From Pontibacter liquoris (GTDB taxonomy: Bacteria > Bacteroidota > Bacteroidia > Cytophagales > Hymenobacteraceae), in NCBI RefSeq assembly GCF_022758235.1, contig NZ_JALEBG010000001.1, forward strand, positions 124,001 through 188,000: 64,000 nucleotides of DNA, in the 5' to 3' direction. Made by a program: the position numbers and the translations under genes. Below are positions 7,678-16,715 of this stretch, piece after piece (position 1 is the first letter of the stretch; each line of letters begins with the position of its first letter). The notes below the pieces were generated by a model. That model was not told the origin of the DNA. It searched no databases and saw nothing but the letters and a program-made list of their open reading frames with translations.

Positions 7678-10296
7678 CTACCTTTCTGTCGGTAATTCGA
7701 TGTCCACGTTATTGAAACGTATCGCACCGTTATCTAGTACCGCTTCTACCACAGAATCTTTATTAATCTTACCGGCCAATATTTCTTTGGACAGCTCGTT
7801 GAGCACCTGGCGCTGGATGACACGCTTGAGCGGTCGGGCACCGAACTGCGGATCGTAGCCCTGTTCGCCCAGGTAATCCAGTACTTCATCGGTTGCGACC
7901 AGCTGGATGCCGGCATCTTCCAAACGCTTCTGGATATGGCCGAACTGGATCGAAACGATCTTGCGGATATCCCCGCGGCTCAGCGGACGGAACATCACTA
8001 ACTCGTCGATTCGGTTGAGGAACTCCGGCCTTAGCGATTTTTTCAGCAGATCGAACACCTCGTCTTTGGTCTGTTCCAGGATCTCGTCGTGGTTGAACGG
8101 TGTCATCTTCTCGAAATTGGCCTGGATGATCTGAGAGCCGATATTCGAAGTCATGATGATGATCGTATTTTTAAAGTTCACCACGCGGCCTTTGCTGTCG
8201 GTCAATCGACCATCGTCCAATACCTGCAAGAGGATGTTGAACACATCCGGGTGCGCTTTCTCGATCTCGTCCAGGAGCACCACAGAGTAGGGCTTGCGAC
8301 GCACGGCTTCGGTCAGCTGACCGCCTTCGTCGTAACCTACATAGCCCGGAGGCGCCCCAATCATACGGCTCACGGCGTGGCGCTCCTGGTACTCGCTCAT
8401 GTCGATACGCACCATGGCATTCTCGTCGTTGAACAGGTAATCGGCCAGCGCCTTGGCCAGCTCGGTTTTACCCACACCCGTTGTACCCAGGAAGATGAAC
8501 GAACCGATCGGGCGTTTCGGATCCTGCATACCGGCACGGCTGCGGCGCACGGCGTCCGAGATGGCTTCAATGGCTTCTTCCTGACCCGCTACGCGTTTGC
8601 CCAACTCTTCTTCGAGAAACAGTAGTTTTTCACGGTCGCTCTGCAGCATCTTGCTTACCGGTATACCCGTCCACTTGGCTACCACTTCGGCAATGTCTTC
8701 AGCGTTCACCTCTTCCTTCAGCATCGGGTTTTCGCCCTGCATCTGGTGTACCTGCTCCTGCAGTTCTTTCAGGTGCGCTTCCGATTCCTGTATCTTGCCG
8801 TAACGCAGCTCGGCTACGCGGCCGTAATCACCGGAGCGTTCGGCCTGCTCGGCTTCCAATTTATAGTTTTCGATGTTCTCTTTCTCTTTCTGAATGCCTT
8901 CGATGATCTGCTTTTCGTTCTGCCACTTGGCTTTCAGGTCATCACGCTTCGTGGAAAGCTCGGCAATCTCTTTCGAAAGGATAGTTTCCTTGTCTTTGTC
9001 GTTCTCCCGGCGAATTGCCTCGCGCTCGATCTCCAACTGCATGATGCGGCGCTGGATCTCGTCCAGTTCCACCGGCAAAGAGTCGATCTCGATGCGCAGC
9101 TTGGCCGCCGCTTCATCCATCAGGTCAATGGCCTTGTCGGGCAAAAAGCGGTCGGTGATGTAGCGGCTCGATAATTCCACCGCGGCAATGATAGCGTCGT
9201 CCTTGATGCGTACCCCGTGGTGTACTTCATACTTGTCTTTGATACCGCGAAGTATGGAGATGGCATCCTGGGTGCTTGGCTCGTCTACCATCACCGCCTG
9301 GAAGCGACGCTCCAATGCCTTATCTTTCTCAATATACTTCTGGTATTCCTTCAGGGTAGTAGCACCGATGGCATGCAATTCACCGCGCGCCAGGGCTGGT
9401 TTCAGCAGGTTGGCGGCGTCCATGGCGCTGTCGCCGCCCGCACCGGCGCCGATCAACGTATGGATCTCGTCGATGAAGAGGATGATCTCGCCTTCGGCAT
9501 CCACCACTTCTTTTATCACTGCTTTCAGGCGCTCCTCAAACTCGCCTTTATACTTGGCGCCTGCTACCAGCAGACCCATGTCCAGGCTCATGATCTTTTT
9601 GTGCTTGAGGTTTTCCGGTACGTCGCCGCTCACGATGCGCTGGGCCAGGCCTTCCACGATGGCGGTTTTACCCACACCGGGCTCACCCAGCAGCACCGGG
9701 TTATTCTTGGTGCGGCGGCTTAGGATCTGCAGCACACGGCGTATCTCTTCGTCGCGGCCGATCACCGGGTCGATTTTGCCGCTGCGGGCCATTTCGTTTA
9801 GGTCGCGGGCGTAGCGCTTGAGCGAGTTATACTTGGCTTCTGCGTTCTGGTCGGTTACCTTGGCGCCACCACGCAGCTCTTTAATCGCTTTCTTCAGGTC
9901 TTTTTCATTAAAGCCCACATCCTTCATCAGGCCAGCTACTTTATCACGTCCCGCCAAAATGCCCAGCAGAATGTGCTCGATGGCCACGTACTCATCGCCA
10001 AACTCTTTTAAATAGGAGGTTGCTTTCTGCAGGGCCGCTGCCGTGTCGTTTGCCAGGTAGGGGCTACCGCCACTCACTTTCGGATAAGCGGCCACGATCT
10101 CGTTCAGCTTGCTGGTAAGAATGTTGCTGTTCACATTCAGTTTCTGAAACAGGAAGTTAGTAACGTTCTCGTCTGTCTGAAGGATGGCTTTTAAAACATG
10201 CCCGGTTTCAATTGCCTGCTGCTCATTGCCGCCGGCAATCTCAGTGGCCTTCTGAATGGCCTCTTGGGCTTTGATGGTATAGTTATTAAAATTCAT
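7678..10296 (-). CDS. clpB: ATP-dependent disaggregase chaperone ClpB
   Basis: 872 residues, full family length. Order: N-terminal Clp repeat domain (1-145), first AAA+ module with Walker A GEPGVGKT (204-211), coiled-coil middle domain rich in Glu and Lys (about 410-530), second AAA+ module with Walker A GTTGVGKT near residue 605, and a C-terminal D2 domain with [13 protein letters not shown]. With DnaK it resolubilises aggregated proteins in the cytosol. It is a single-gene unit bounded by terminators on both sides. No CIRCE-like repeat was seen in the short upstream region. Confidence 0.98.
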   Translation of the reverse strand: MNFNNYTIKAQEAIQKATEIAGGNEQQAIETGHVLKAILQTDENVTNFLFQKLNVNSNILTSKLNEIVAAYPKVSGGSPYLANDTAAALQKATSYLKEFGDEYVAIEHILLGILAGRDKVAGLMKDVGFNEKDLKKAIKELRGGAKVTDQNAEAKYNSLKRYARDLNEMARSGKIDPVIGRDEEIRRVLQILSRRTKNNPVLLGEPGVGKTAIVEGLAQRIVSGDVPENLKHKKIMSLDMGLLVAGAKYKGEFEERLKAVIKEVVDAEGEIILFIDEIHTLIGAGAGGDSAMDAANLLKPALARGELHAIGATTLKEYQKYIEKDKALERRFQAVMVDEPSTQDAISILRGIKDKYEVHHGVRIKDDAIIAAVELSSRYITDRFLPDKAIDLMDEAAAKLRIEIDSLPVELDEIQRRIMQLEIEREAIRRENDKDKETILSKEIAELSTKRDDLKAKWQNEKQIIEGIQKEKENIENYKLEAEQAERSGDYGRVAELRYGKIQESEAHLKELQEQVHQMQGENPMLKEEVNAEDIAEVVAKWTGIPVSKMLQSDREKLLFLEEELGKRVAGQEEAIEAISDAVRRSRAGMQDPKRPIGSFIFLGTTGVGKTELAKALADYLFNDENAMVRIDMSEYQERHAVSRMIGAPPGYVGYDEGGQLTEAVRRKPYSVVLLDEIEKAHPDVFNILLQVLDDGRLTDSKGRVVNFKNTIIIMTSNIGSQIIQANFEKMTPFNHDEILEQTKDEVFDLLKKSLRPEFLNRIDELVMFRPLSRGDIRKIVSIQFGHIQKRLEDAGIQLVATDEVLDYLGEQGYDPQFGARPLKRVIQRQVLNELSKEILAGKINKDSVVEAVLDNGAIRFNNVDIELPTER

Positions 10297-10464
10297 AGCG
10301 CTTCGTCTGTTTTCCTCTTAATCTGTTTACGAGGTAGGAAGCAAAGGGTGCACCAATGGGATTATAGGATGATTTTGCTGAAATTATGACAGGCTGTTAT
10401 TCCTTAAAATGTCCTTTTAAGGACAGAATGGCATAAAAACGTGAATTAAGAGGCGCGATGAAAC

Positions 10465-10497
10465 AACAAAAGGCAGCACTACAGGCTGCCTTTTGTT
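10465..10497. terminator. Intrinsic terminator of the YceI/porin operon
   Basis: AACAAAAGGCAGC (10465-10477) pairs with GCTGCCTTTTGTT (10485-10497). It lies 24 bp beyond the stop of the last operon gene on the minus strand. Confidence 0.8.
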
Positions 10498-10520
10498 TTG
10501 TAAATGAAAGGTGATTTGCG

Positions 10521-11078
10521 CTATTCTACTACCTGTAGCTCTACGGTTACCTGCAGTTCATCCTCTACTTTAAACAGACCGCCCATTTTCTTGGGTGAGG
10601 CCAACCCTATTTCAGAGAAATTCAGGCAGATGTTGCTTTTTAGGTTACTGACGCCTTTGCCGGCACAAGTATAAAAGCTCACGTTCTGAAGCGGAATAGT
10701 TTTACCGCCCACCATCAGGTTTAGGTTGCCTTTGTAGCCTTTGCCCTCCTGCCTCAGGCAAACGACCTCAATTTTGGTGTAGGGGTGCTTGCTGGCGTTC
10801 AGCGCTTTCTCAAAATCCCTGTCCAGGAGGATGTTGCCGCAGTTAAAATCTTTGACGGGGATGGCCAGTCTGAGCCTTTCTTCCCGCGGAACCTGCCTGT
10901 TCAGGTAAAGCGTATCTTTCTGGCTGCTGCTGGTGTAGGCGCAGTTAATATCGCCCAGCGAAGTGCCTGCTGCTACGGTTACTTTATTTCCCGTGATCAC
11001 AACAAACGCTTTTTTTTCAGGCAGTACCATCGCGCTCAGCAAAGAGACAGCAACCAGAAAGAGACGAACAGGTAACAT
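10521..11078 (-). CDS. YceI-like periplasmic protein
   Basis: 185 residues with an N-terminal signal segment (LFLVAVSLLSAMVLP). The body follows the YceI lipocalin-like pattern: an early GTSLGDINCAY strand, the IPVKDFNCGN...LNASKHPYTKIEV block and a late ISEIGLASPKKMGG-like segment. YceI proteins form an eight-stranded barrel that binds isoprenoid or amphiphilic ligands in the periplasm. It is the last gene of a three-gene operon with a porin and a clearer YceI homologue. It is more divergent than that homologue, so family membership is likely rather than certain. Confidence 0.75.
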   Translation of the reverse strand: MLPVRLFLVAVSLLSAMVLPEKKAFVVITGNKVTVAAGTSLGDINCAYTSSSQKDTLYLNRQVPREERLRLAIPVKDFNCGNILLDRDFEKALNASKHPYTKIEVVCLRQEGKGYKGNLNLMVGGKTIPLQNVSFYTCAGKGVSNLKSNICLNFSEIGLASPKKMGGLFKVEDELQVTVELQVVE

Positions 11079-11089
11079 GGTTTTAAGTG

Positions 11090-12445
11090 TTAGAAAGAAA
11101 TGGCGCCCTCGAACATAAAGCCATTGAACTCGCCGCCGTGGCGGATATCGGAAGCGTCAAAGCCTTTGTACTGCTGCTTCACATATTCGGCTTTGGCCAG
11201 GATGTTCTTCGTTACAAACCAGCCGCCGCCTACCTGTATCCTGTTCAGGTTCACTTTGTTGTTCAGCACATCGGGGCTGGAAGCCAGCGGTGCCAGGCGT
11301 CCTTCTACCACATTGTAGCGGCCCGCCACGTACAGGTTCTCATTGCTGCCGAAGCGGTACACCATGTCAGTGCCCAGTTGTCGCCAGGTACGGTCTATTA
11401 GCTCGTCGTTAGCGCCTAATCTGCCTTTGCCTTTGGCTTGCTCAAAGTTGCCGAAGAACTCCAGGCCGCGGTATTTCACAAACGGGTTCACCACGAAGGC
11501 CGTGATGCTGTTGGTAAGGCCCGGGTTGATGTTGCCGGAAGTAAAATGCGTGGAAGGTGTTACGGCTACTCCGCTGGCCACTCTTGCCGGATCCATTACC
11601 AGGAAGTAACGGGAGCCGGCACGGTCGCCGCCATACAGGGTGTTTCTTACAGAGCCGGCCGTTGTATATACTGAGCCTGTCAAGCGTACCCGCAGGTCGT
11701 TGCTTACCTGGCTATCGTAGCCCAGTTTACCGATGAAAGAGGGCTTGCGCTGGCCCGGGCTCTGGATGCCGCCTTGTACTTCACCTCCTGTAACGGATCC
11801 TACTGCCAGGAAATTGCTATACTGGAAGATCGCCTCTGCACCAATTTCGGTGGTGAAGGCATCCATGATGTAGTTTCCTACAAACGGGTTCTGCAGGGCA
11901 TGAGCATTATCTGTTCTGCGGAAGTGCGCGTCGCCATAGTTAATTTCCATGTGGCCTACTTTGAGGGTCAGGTTTTCAAATACCTTGTCGATCAGGGGGC
12001 TGTTGAGGAACTCGGCTTTATCCACCTGAATATAGCCGCCTTTTACCCAGGCCTCGGAGTGGTGGCGGGATGAGAGATAAGTGACCAGGTTTAAGCGAAT
12101 GCCATCGGCCAGCAGCACATCCAGGTTCAGGTTAGCGGATGCTAGGTTAAAGCCGTTCTCGATAGGCATAAGCTGGTTGAGGTTAACTTCGCTGCCGCCC
12201 TGCTGTTGCAGAAGGGCTGTGGCCGTGTTCTTGTGTTTGAGGCCCTGGAACTGCTGGGCAAATCCACCGCCTAGTCGCACTTTAATGCCATCGAAGCCAA
12301 TTGTGTCCTGCTTAGGTGTTTCGAACGTGTTCAATCCCCTTTTGTCGTAAGGGCGGGCATTGGGCAGGTCGGATAAGGTGATCTGCGCAAAAGCGCTCAT
12401 ACTTAAGCCAAGCAGCAGGCCCAGTGAAAGTGTAAACTTTTTCAT
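11090..12445 (-). CDS. Outer-membrane beta-barrel porin-like protein
   Basis: 451 residues with a signal peptide ending SAFAQ. The rest alternates in short amphipathic strands (for example NLTLKVGHMEINYGDAHFRR, NLYVAGRYNVVEGR) and ends in a terminal phenylalanine (EGAISF), the usual signature for insertion by the BAM machinery. No lipobox or TonB plug is visible, so it is a simple barrel. It lies between two YceI-type genes in one operon (12 bp from the downstream gene, 21 bp from the upstream one). Substrate unknown. Confidence 0.85.
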   Translation of the reverse strand: MKKFTLSLGLLLGLSMSAFAQITLSDLPNARPYDKRGLNTFETPKQDTIGFDGIKVRLGGGFAQQFQGLKHKNTATALLQQQGGSEVNLNQLMPIENGFNLASANLNLDVLLADGIRLNLVTYLSSRHHSEAWVKGGYIQVDKAEFLNSPLIDKVFENLTLKVGHMEINYGDAHFRRTDNAHALQNPFVGNYIMDAFTTEIGAEAIFQYSNFLAVGSVTGGEVQGGIQSPGQRKPSFIGKLGYDSQVSNDLRVRLTGSVYTTAGSVRNTLYGGDRAGSRYFLVMDPARVASGVAVTPSTHFTSGNINPGLTNSITAFVVNPFVKYRGLEFFGNFEQAKGKGRLGANDELIDRTWRQLGTDMVYRFGSNENLYVAGRYNVVEGRLAPLASSPDVLNNKVNLNRIQVGGGWFVTKNILAKAEYVKQQYKGFDASDIRHGGEFNGFMFEGAISF

Positions 12446-12466
12446 GATGATCGGTATTTAATTTCT

Positions 12467-13066
12467 TTAGTTTTTTGAATAAGTAGCGATGGGCTGGAAG
12501 CTTGCCTTGAAGCTCAGCTTAAGCTCGTTGCCGGTTTTTACAGTGCCTAAAAGTGCTGTGGGTGGTTTGATGCCGAAGTCGGTGAATTTGATGTTCGCCT
12601 CGCCTGCCAGCTGTACCGTGCCGGATTTTGTGCTTGTCTCCACGTTAAAGGTCACCGGACGTGTGGTACCGGCAATGGTCAGGTTCCCAGTTACCTGGGC
12701 GCTGTTATTGTCCAGGGTACGGAAGGAAGTCAGCGTAAACACGATGTCGGAGTATTTGCCTGCCTTAAGCGACTCATAAGCGATCTCGTCCATCTTGGCC
12801 GTGCCGCTCTTAACGGAGGCGGTCTTCAGGATAACGGAAGCAGACTTCACGTTTTTAAGCGTGGCACCTTCCAGTGTCATTTCGGCTTTGCCCTGGGCTT
12901 GTACCGATGTCATTTCCCAGTCGTGCAGGGTAGAGGTGCCCTGTACTTTCAGTTCGGGCTTGCCGGCCAATTTATACTGGTTCTGGGCGAGCAGCGTGTT
13001 GCCCAGGCTTAATCCTAATAAGATGCTCAGCAAGCTGAGCAGTTTTATGGCGCTAATTGTCTTCAT
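12467..13066 (-). CDS. YceI family periplasmic lipid-binding protein
   Basis: Placed at the internal ATG (13064-13066) rather than the ATG at 13112-13114, because that start gives a clean signal peptide (MKTISAIKLLSLLSILLG..., cleavage near LLAQ) and leaves room for the minus-7 box at 13122-13129. About 199 residues. The YceI hallmarks are clear: KVQGTSTLHDWEM, LKAGKYSDIVFTLTSF and GNLTIAGTTRPVTFNVE, then FTDFGIKPPTALLGTVKTG near the end. It probably binds a lipid or isoprenoid in the periplasm. First gene of the operon with the porin and a second YceI-like gene. Confidence 0.92.
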   Translation of the reverse strand: MKTISAIKLLSLLSILLGLSLGNTLLAQNQYKLAGKPELKVQGTSTLHDWEMTSVQAQGKAEMTLEGATLKNVKSASVILKTASVKSGTAKMDEIAYESLKAGKYSDIVFTLTSFRTLDNNSAQVTGNLTIAGTTRPVTFNVETSTKSGTVQLAGEANIKFTDFGIKPPTALLGTVKTGNELKLSFKASFQPIATYSKN

Positions 13067-13121
13067 GATACAGGCGTTAAGATTGTTGCTGTTTGTATTA
13101 TTCTGATAGGACAAAGGTAGG

Positions 13122-13129
13122 CGGCCCTA
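13122..13129 (-). promoter_or_regulatory. Bacteroidota-type minus-7 box for the YceI/porin operon
   Basis: On the minus strand this reads TACCTTTG, matching TAnnTTTG. A TTG triplet lies 16 bp upstream (13146-13148), slightly closer than the usual 17-23. The transcript would start about 50 bases before the ATG at 13066. Confidence 0.5.
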
Positions 13130-13392
13130 CCCCTGCAAATGATGACAATCGGCAGTGGGGAAGATGATTGAAGTCTCTTTTAGCAAAACCCGGCTATAAA
13201 CGTTATTTACAGCTTAGAGAGCGGAAAAAATTGGCTTGCTACAACAGGACAGGCAGTGCGTGCAAGACCCGGTAGGAATTGTAAGTAATAAAGGACAGCT
13301 GAAGTAAAAATAGGATCGAATGGTTAATGCATTCGATCCTAGTCGTTTAGTGGGGAAGCTGTAGCGTGCAACGAGGTTGATTTTCTGGAGCT
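13130..13392. other. Intergenic region with a 12-bp hairpin
   Basis: No gene is visible. A perfect inverted repeat TAGGATCGAATG (13311-13322) / CATTCGATCCTA (13330-13341) forms a hairpin without a T run. It may be a small dispersed palindrome or a weak transcription barrier. Confidence 0.5.
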
Positions 13393-13617
13393 GAGTCCGC
13401 CAACAGCCGTGTAGGTGCGGGCAGTTTATACTTCACGGCGCAGGCCAAGCTATACTTGTCGCCGTGTCAGAATCCATCAGGCAGCCGGGAGAGACGAAAC
13501 GCCATTTGACGTTGTACTTGGTGCGCAGCACGTTGGAGATGATTTCATACTTACAGAACAGCGGCCAGATAGAACTCTTCGTTGCGGCTGGTGCTCTATA
13601 CTTTCCTGCCAGCATAT
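13393..13617 (-). pseudogene. Decayed C-terminal fragment of endonuclease V
   Basis: Reading the minus strand gives AGKYRAPAATKSSI, CKYEIISNVLRTKYNVK and FVSPGCLMDSDTATSIAW, which align with VGKYTEPAAAKGSV, YKNEVIANVLRTRDNVK and FVSPGHLMDVASATEIAM of the intact endonuclease V gene at 15895-16581. After a stop, the next frame continues ACAVKYKLPAPTRLLAD, matching ACAIKYKLPEPTRLAD. The remnant thus covers roughly the last third of the protein, with a frameshift and without the catalytic N-terminal part. It lies directly behind the desulfurase-like gene and is probably the relic of a second copy. Confidence 0.85.
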
Positions 13618-13650
13618 AGCTCAGGAGGCAGGATATTTTGCAATTTCGAA

Positions 13651-14964
13651 TCAGCGCGCTTCCTTTTGATAGGTTTGAATCGCTTCGACCAGGGTGTCGA
13701 TTTCCTCCTCTGTATTGCACAAGGCAAACGAAACGCGCACCGCTTTTTCCAGGCCCAGGTACTGCATAAGTGGCTGCGCACTGAATTCGCCGACACGCAC
13801 AGCAATGCCATACTTGTCGTTCAAATATATTTCCAGCGCGCTAACATCAGCGCCTTCCAGCGTAAAGGTTAGCACCGGCTCTCTTTCCGGGGCTGCGCCA
13901 AGGATGTGTAGTCCGGCTATCCGCCGAAGTTTCTCCCCGGCATAGTATAAAAGGTGCTGTTCATAGGCCTCGATCGCTTTGTGGCCCACCCGCTCCAGGT
14001 AATCCAACAGGGTGCCAAAAGCAATAATGTCGGCATAGGCGGTGGTGCCTGCTTCAAACTTCAGCGGCAGGGGAGCATAGGCGGCATTTTCGAAGGTAAC
14101 CGTTTCGGCCATTATAGCGCCGCCCTGATAGGGAGGCATTTTATTCAGCCAGGCAGCCTTGCCATAGAGCACGCCCACGCCCGTAGGGCCGCCCATCTTA
14201 TGTGCCGAGAAGCCGTAAAAGTCACAGTCCAGCTCCTGTACATCTACCGGCATGTGCGGGGCAGTTTGGGCGCCATCCACAAAAACAGGTATCCCTTTTC
14301 GGTGCGCCAGGCTGGTAATTTTTTTGATCGGGTTGATGGTGCCCAGCACATGCGATGAATGCACCAGGCTGATGATCCGGGTGCGCTCCGAGATCATACT
14401 TTCCAGGGCTTCCATATCCAGTTCGCCGGTTTCGGTAATAGGGACCACCTTTAACACTGCCCCGGTTCTCTGGCAGGCCAGCTGCCAGGGTACAATGTTG
14501 GCATGGTGCTCCATTAAGGTGATCAGCACTTCATCCCCTTCCGATAAAAAGGCTCTCTCAAACGCCAGGGCTACCACATTGATGGCTTCTGTGGCGCCCT
14601 GCACAAAAATTATCTCTTCCGGGGCGCGGGCATGCAGCAGGTCCGCCACTTTCTGCCGGGTTTCCGCTACTGCTTCGGTGGTTGTTTTACGGGTAGTATG
14701 TGCTTCTTCCGGTCTGCCGTATTCAGTGGAATAAAAGGCGGCCAGACGTTCTATCACTTCCTTTGGTTTCTGGCAGGAGCCGGCACTGTCGAGGTATATA
14801 AACGGCTTCCCGTTATGTTTTTGGTGCAGCATCGGGAAATCCTGGCGGATGCGCGCCACATCAAAGCCCCCATCGTCTTTGCTGGGTTGGTTTGTTTTGG
14901 CTTGTTTCCCTTTTGTTTGTTCCATCGGCTTCTGTTGGGTTTTGTTGTCATTCGGCCGCCACAC
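13651..14964 (-). CDS. SufS-like class V aminotransferase lacking the catalytic cysteine
   Basis: 437 residues; a shorter start at residue 14 (MEQTKGKQ) is also possible because the first ~30 residues are low-complexity. The PLP enzyme core is complete: HHANIVPWQ, DGAQTAPHMPVD and the Schiff-base lysine K256 in GFSAHKMGGPTGVG. In SufS the persulfide-forming cysteine lies in RxGxxCAxPLM; here that segment reads RVGEFSAQPLM, with S395 in place of the cysteine. Cysteine desulfurase activity is therefore doubtful, and another class V reaction is possible. No sufB, C, D or E gene is nearby. The C-terminus ends just before the endonuclease V relic. Confidence 0.85.
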   Translation of the reverse strand: MWRPNDNKTQQKPMEQTKGKQAKTNQPSKDDGGFDVARIRQDFPMLHQKHNGKPFIYLDSAGSCQKPKEVIERLAAFYSTEYGRPEEAHTTRKTTTEAVAETRQKVADLLHARAPEEIIFVQGATEAINVVALAFERAFLSEGDEVLITLMEHHANIVPWQLACQRTGAVLKVVPITETGELDMEALESMISERTRIISLVHSSHVLGTINPIKKITSLAHRKGIPVFVDGAQTAPHMPVDVQELDCDFYGFSAHKMGGPTGVGVLYGKAAWLNKMPPYQGGAIMAETVTFENAAYAPLPLKFEAGTTAYADIIAFGTLLDYLERVGHKAIEAYEQHLLYYAGEKLRRIAGLHILGAAPEREPVLTFTLEGADVSALEIYLNDKYGIAVRVGEFSAQPLMQYLGLEKAVRVSFALCNTEEEIDTLVEAIQTYQKEAR

Positions 14965-15166
14965 ACCGCTTGCGCAGTTACGGGCAGCTTGCGCGCTGTT
15001 TCAGGCACCATTATGCACCAAGACCAGGAATGTATACTTGCTGCCTGGGCGTAAGTTAATGTTTTAGCGAGAATTCCTTCGCTTTAAAGAACAACATCGG
15101 GGTTCCAGTTGCCGGCAAAACTTCTCTCCAAAGCGGTACAGACGCCCGGGTTGGCAGGGATTTCTA

Positions 15167-15712
15167 TCAGGCGATTTGCGCCAGAATGTGCACCAGCACA
15201 TGGTATATGTCCTGCAAAGAAGCAGCGTCGCCGATCGGTTCATCTTTGCGGAACTGCAGGATGGCTGTTTCAGATGCCTCGTCTTCTGCTTCCAGTTTCA
15301 GGCTGGCGCTGGTGTGCCGGAGCAGGATGTGGCGAGTCTTTTCGTCAGCGAACAGCTTTTTCAACGTATCAGGCTGGTTGGTGCGGATCATGAAGGCATC
15401 ATCAAAATCAGGGTAGCCAAGCTTTACATCTTCCATGCCCAGCGCTTTGCCGATCTCGTGCAGGAAATCCTGCTCCTGCAGGTGGAACCGCAGCGGCACC
15501 CGGGCCGGTACGGCCGCTTTAAAGGTAGTGGTGGAAATGCCACTTTCAAAACCGCCACCAAGGTCAATATCCAGGTCAAAGAGGGTATGATAGCCGCCCT
15601 GGTGCAGCATGGCCGTGTAGCGGATAATGCCTTTCTGCGCCGCCATGTCGGCTGCCACCTGCTGCCAGATCTCCGCCTCGGTGGCGCCTGTAAATTCTTT
15701 GATGTTGTCCAT
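15167..15712 (-). CDS. Conserved hypothetical protein
   Basis: 181 residues, acidic, no signal peptide or membrane segment, so probably cytosolic. A segment LGYPDFDDAFMIRTNQPDTLKKLFADEKTRHILL has the look of a small alpha/beta domain seen in DUF3137-type proteins (a family impression, not a firm match). The N-terminal part is rich in Gly and Asp (FDLDIDLGGGFESGIS). It shares strand with the desulfurase-like gene (about 200 bp downstream) and with endonuclease V upstream; no operon can be asserted. Function unknown. Confidence 0.7.
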   Translation of the reverse strand: MDNIKEFTGATEAEIWQQVAADMAAQKGIIRYTAMLHQGGYHTLFDLDIDLGGGFESGISTTTFKAAVPARVPLRFHLQEQDFLHEIGKALGMEDVKLGYPDFDDAFMIRTNQPDTLKKLFADEKTRHILLRHTSASLKLEAEDEASETAILQFRKDEPIGDAASLQDIYHVLVHILAQIA

Positions 15713-15894
15713 TTAAGTCGGGTTGCTATAGTGTTTGCGCCTGCCGGCAATTGGTCTCTTATAAGTATGGCAGCGTGTAAGTATAACTTGCTGCTAGTAC
15801 AGATGCGAAGTATAAGAACAGCCCTGGTCTGCCGTATAAATAAGGTCCTTGCAGAATGGCAACAGACCTCAACCTGTTTCTCTCCTCATACTTG

Positions 15895-16581
15895 CTATTT
15901 CACTTCGCTTTTAAATACGGCCGCGTAATGATCGGCCAGTCGTGTGGGCTCGGGCAGTTTATACTTTATGGCACAGGCCATGGCTATTTCGGTAGCCGAT
16001 GCCACGTCCATCAGGTGGCCGGGCGACACGAACACGGGCTTTACGTTGTCGCGGGTGCGGAGCACGTTAGCGATCACCTCGTTTTTGTACACCAGCGGCG
16101 ATACGGAGCCTTTGGCTGCAGCCGGTTCGGTATACTTGCCTACCAGCACTTTTTTAGCCACACCCATGGTAGGTTTATTTAAATGGAGACCAACATGGGT
16201 GGCAATGCCCAGCTTGCGTGGGTGCGAAATGCCGTGTCCGTCCACCATGATCAAGTCGGGCTTTTGCTGAAGTTTTTCGTAGGTTTTTAGCAAGTTGGGC
16301 GCTTCGCGGAAGGCCAGGAAGCCGGGAATATACGGCAGCTCCACCGGTCCGTGGTGCCATACTTTCTCCACCACTTCCAGCCCCGGGTAGGTGAGCAGCA
16401 CGAACACCGATAGGATGGTATCCTCGCCGATAAAAGAGGAGTCGCAGCCGGCAATCAGTTTCAGCTCAAAGTCGGGCTTTTGGATAATGATGCGCTGCTG
16501 CAGAACCCGCTGCTGCTCGGTCAGTTCCCGAAGTAAAACCGGGTCTGGTGGCGGAGCATCAAATCTGTTGTAGTAAGCCAT
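15895..16581 (-). CDS. nfi: Endonuclease V (deoxyinosine 3' endonuclease)
   Basis: 228 residues, normal family length. Metal-binding acids are in their family motifs: D47 (IAGCDSSF), E93 (GFLAFREAP) and D114 (MVDGHGISHPRKLGIATHVGLH). The wedge segment PYIPG (residues 83-87), which flips the damaged base, is also present. It nicks DNA one base 3' of hypoxanthine formed by adenine deamination, starting repair in the cytosol. A broken second copy of the last third lies 2.3 kb away (13393-13617). The region upstream of the start is a 7-bp tandem repeat rather than a normal leader. Confidence 0.96.
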   Translation of the reverse strand: MAYYNRFDAPPPDPVLLRELTEQQRVLQQRIIIQKPDFELKLIAGCDSSFIGEDTILSVFVLLTYPGLEVVEKVWHHGPVELPYIPGFLAFREAPNLLKTYEKLQQKPDLIMVDGHGISHPRKLGIATHVGLHLNKPTMGVAKKVLVGKYTEPAAAKGSVSPLVYKNEVIANVLRTRDNVKPVFVSPGHLMDVASATEIAMACAIKYKLPEPTRLADHYAAVFKSEVK

Positions 16582-16588
16582 ATTTTTT

Positions 16589-16637
16589 AATTACGAATTA
16601 CGAATTACGAATTACGAATTACGAATTACGAATTACG
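16589..16637. repeat. Seven tandem copies of AATTACG
   Basis: Seven perfect 7-bp units run from 16589 to 16637, then AATTTT. They start 8 bases upstream of the endonuclease V start codon. Just beyond, 16671-16712 holds imperfect repeats of TTATTCAAAATTC, a pattern that recurs at 18296-18332. Confidence 0.9.
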
Positions 16638-16715
16638 AATTTTAACCCTAGGCAATCAGCTACTGCATGTAGATTCACTCATTCAAAATTCAGTTATTCA
16701 AAATTCAAAGTTACC

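Noticed and set aside
13433..13720. 95-residue intact gene behind the desulfurase homologue
   Set aside because: Only the middle matches endonuclease V, it overlaps the desulfurase-like gene and the match continues in another frame after the stop, so it is a relic and not a gene.
16589..16637. CRISPR-like array
   Set aside because: The unit is 7 bp without spacers, so it is a simple tandem repeat. No CRISPR array or cas gene was seen anywhere in the window.
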